Origin: Rachicladosporium sp. CCFEE 5018
Taxonomy: Eukaryota; Ascomycota; Dothideomycetes; Cladosporiales; Cladosporiaceae
DNA: 15,946 nucleotides
Assembly (NCBI GenBank): GCA_002077045.2
Contig: KZ111166.1
Span: 405,428-421,373 of the forward strand
Direction: 5' to 3'
Below the pieces are notes generated by a model. The model had not been told where the DNA came from. It saw only the letters and a program-made list of their open reading frames with translations, and did not search any database. This document shows positions 15,270 to 15,946 of the stretch, piece after piece; the stretch's first letter is position 1; each line of letters starts with the position of its first letter. The translations under genes and the position numbers were made by a program.

Positions 15270-15946
15270 ATGGACGCCTCACCTCGACCAGGCGCAAGTC
15301 TGCAAGATCAAGTAGACTTTTGGAAGTCCCAGCACGATGCGCTCCAAACCGATCTAGCAGACTTCCAGTCCGCTAGCAAGGACATCGAAGAGCAGCTAGA
15401 GAAAGACATCGAATCGGCAGAGAAAAGCGAACGCAAGCTCAAGGAGCAGATCGAAAGTCTGAACTTCCAGGTTGATGAGTGGAGAGGAAAGCACACCAAA
15501 GCCAAGGCAGAAGCCAACGGTGCGCAGAATACGCTGCAGAAGGAGATTACGACTTTACGAGAGCAAAATCGGGCATTGTCGCATCGCCTAAGGGACATTG
15601 AGGTTGCGAACGATGACTTCGAGAAGCAGGCCCGGAACACGACAAGTACTGTGGAGGAACTGGAGGGTAAGCTGAATGTGTCACTCGAGCGGAGCGTGCT
15701 CATGGAAGAGGAGGTCAAGCTAGGAGAGCAGGAGAGAGAGGCACTGAGGATTGACGCGCAGCGACTTAGGGATGAACTGAGTGATCTGAAAGTAGAGAGT
15801 GAGATTCGACTAGAGAAGTTGCGATTGGCTGAGCAGACCATCGAGGGACTGCGACTCCGGAAGCCAAGCAACTCGATGGTCGAGCAGCTTCGTGGGAGGA
15901 GTCCAGCGAGCGAGGCCAGCGGTATCACACCTGCATCCCCTACAGC
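15270..15946 (+). CDS. nudE: NudE-like dynein regulator, N-terminal part
   Basis: Coiled-coil protein of the NudE/Nde1/Ndel1 family, which binds NudF/LIS1 and dynein and is needed for nuclear migration in hyphae. Translation from ATG 15270 stays open for 225 codons to the right edge, where the gene is cut. DQVDFWKSQHDALQTDLADF (residues about 13-32) is the typical NudE N-terminal start, then SASKDIEEQLEKDIESAEKS and a long heptad-rich coiled coil to about residue 195. Within it NDDFEKQARNTTSTVEELE, LERSVLMEEEVKLGEQERE and the QRLRDELSDLK run are the conserved LIS1-binding segment as known from Aspergillus NudE. The coil ends near LRLRKPSNSM, followed by a Ser/Pro-rich linker at the edge. The C-terminal half is outside the window. 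No intron is visible in this part. Confidence 0.92.
   Translation, partial: MDASPRPGASLQDQVDFWKSQHDALQTDLADFQSASKDIEEQLEKDIESAEKSERKLKEQIESLNFQVDEWRGKHTKAKAEANGAQNTLQKEITTLREQNRALSHRLRDIEVANDDFEKQARNTTSTVEELEGKLNVSLERSVLMEEEVKLGEQEREALRIDAQRLRDELSDLKVESEIRLEKLRLAEQTIEGLRLRKPSNSMVEQLRGRSPASEASGITPASPT

Noticed and set aside
15308..15928. 206-residue Ser-rich open frame on the minus strand
   Set aside because: It is the antisense shadow of the Glu/Lys/Leu-rich coiled coil of nudE; the plus-strand frame has the recognisable NudE motifs.

Overview
The window looks like a gene-dense, ordinary stretch of a filamentous ascomycete genome. The evidence is a nudE gene whose dynein-regulator coiled coil is of the Aspergillus type, a HAL4/SAT4-type kinase with the long filamentous-fungal N-terminus, a Whi3-type RNA-binding protein, and haspin. 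A Dothideomycete-like genome is my guess from overall composition and intron poverty; I cannot fix the genus. No bacterial operon, CRISPR array, rRNA or tRNA gene, or recognisable transposon was seen.

Layout: (1) 1-968 (+) is the C-terminal part of an MFS (DHA1, Qdr/Dtr-like) drug-proton antiporter, cut by the left edge. (2) 969-2620 is non-coding and holds the upstream region of the next gene. (3) 2621-4453 (+) is a HAL4/SAT4/HAL5-family Ser/Thr kinase. (4) 4722-6446 (-) is a multi-pass membrane protein fused to a spermidine-synthase-like Rossmann domain; it converges on the kinase gene. (5) 6447-6855 is a short divergent promoter region. (6) 6856-8868 (+) is haspin. (7) 8869-9889 is a convergent 3' region. 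(8) 9890-11635 (-) is a Whi3-like RRM protein. (9) 11636-13652 is about 2 kb without a supported gene. (10) 13653-14705 (-) is a STRAP/UNRIP-type WD40 protein. (11) 14706-15269 is a second divergent promoter region. (12) 15270 to the right edge (+) is the 5' part of nudE.

The genes do not form a cluster with a shared pathway. They are independent housekeeping or regulatory genes: transport, ion homeostasis, chromosome segregation, mRNA control, an RNP or signalling scaffold, and dynein regulation. All four complete single-ORF genes on the window, plus the two edge-truncated ones, read through without a required intron; STRAP may have one at its 3' end.

I did not find a clear new system. The points most worth a second look are the membrane-anchored aminopropyltransferase-like protein with a degenerate catalytic motif, the possible hidden 3' intron of the STRAP gene, candidate regulatory motifs in the HAL4-like kinase, and the GC palindrome plus alternating pur-pyr tract directly in front of the Whi3-like start codon.
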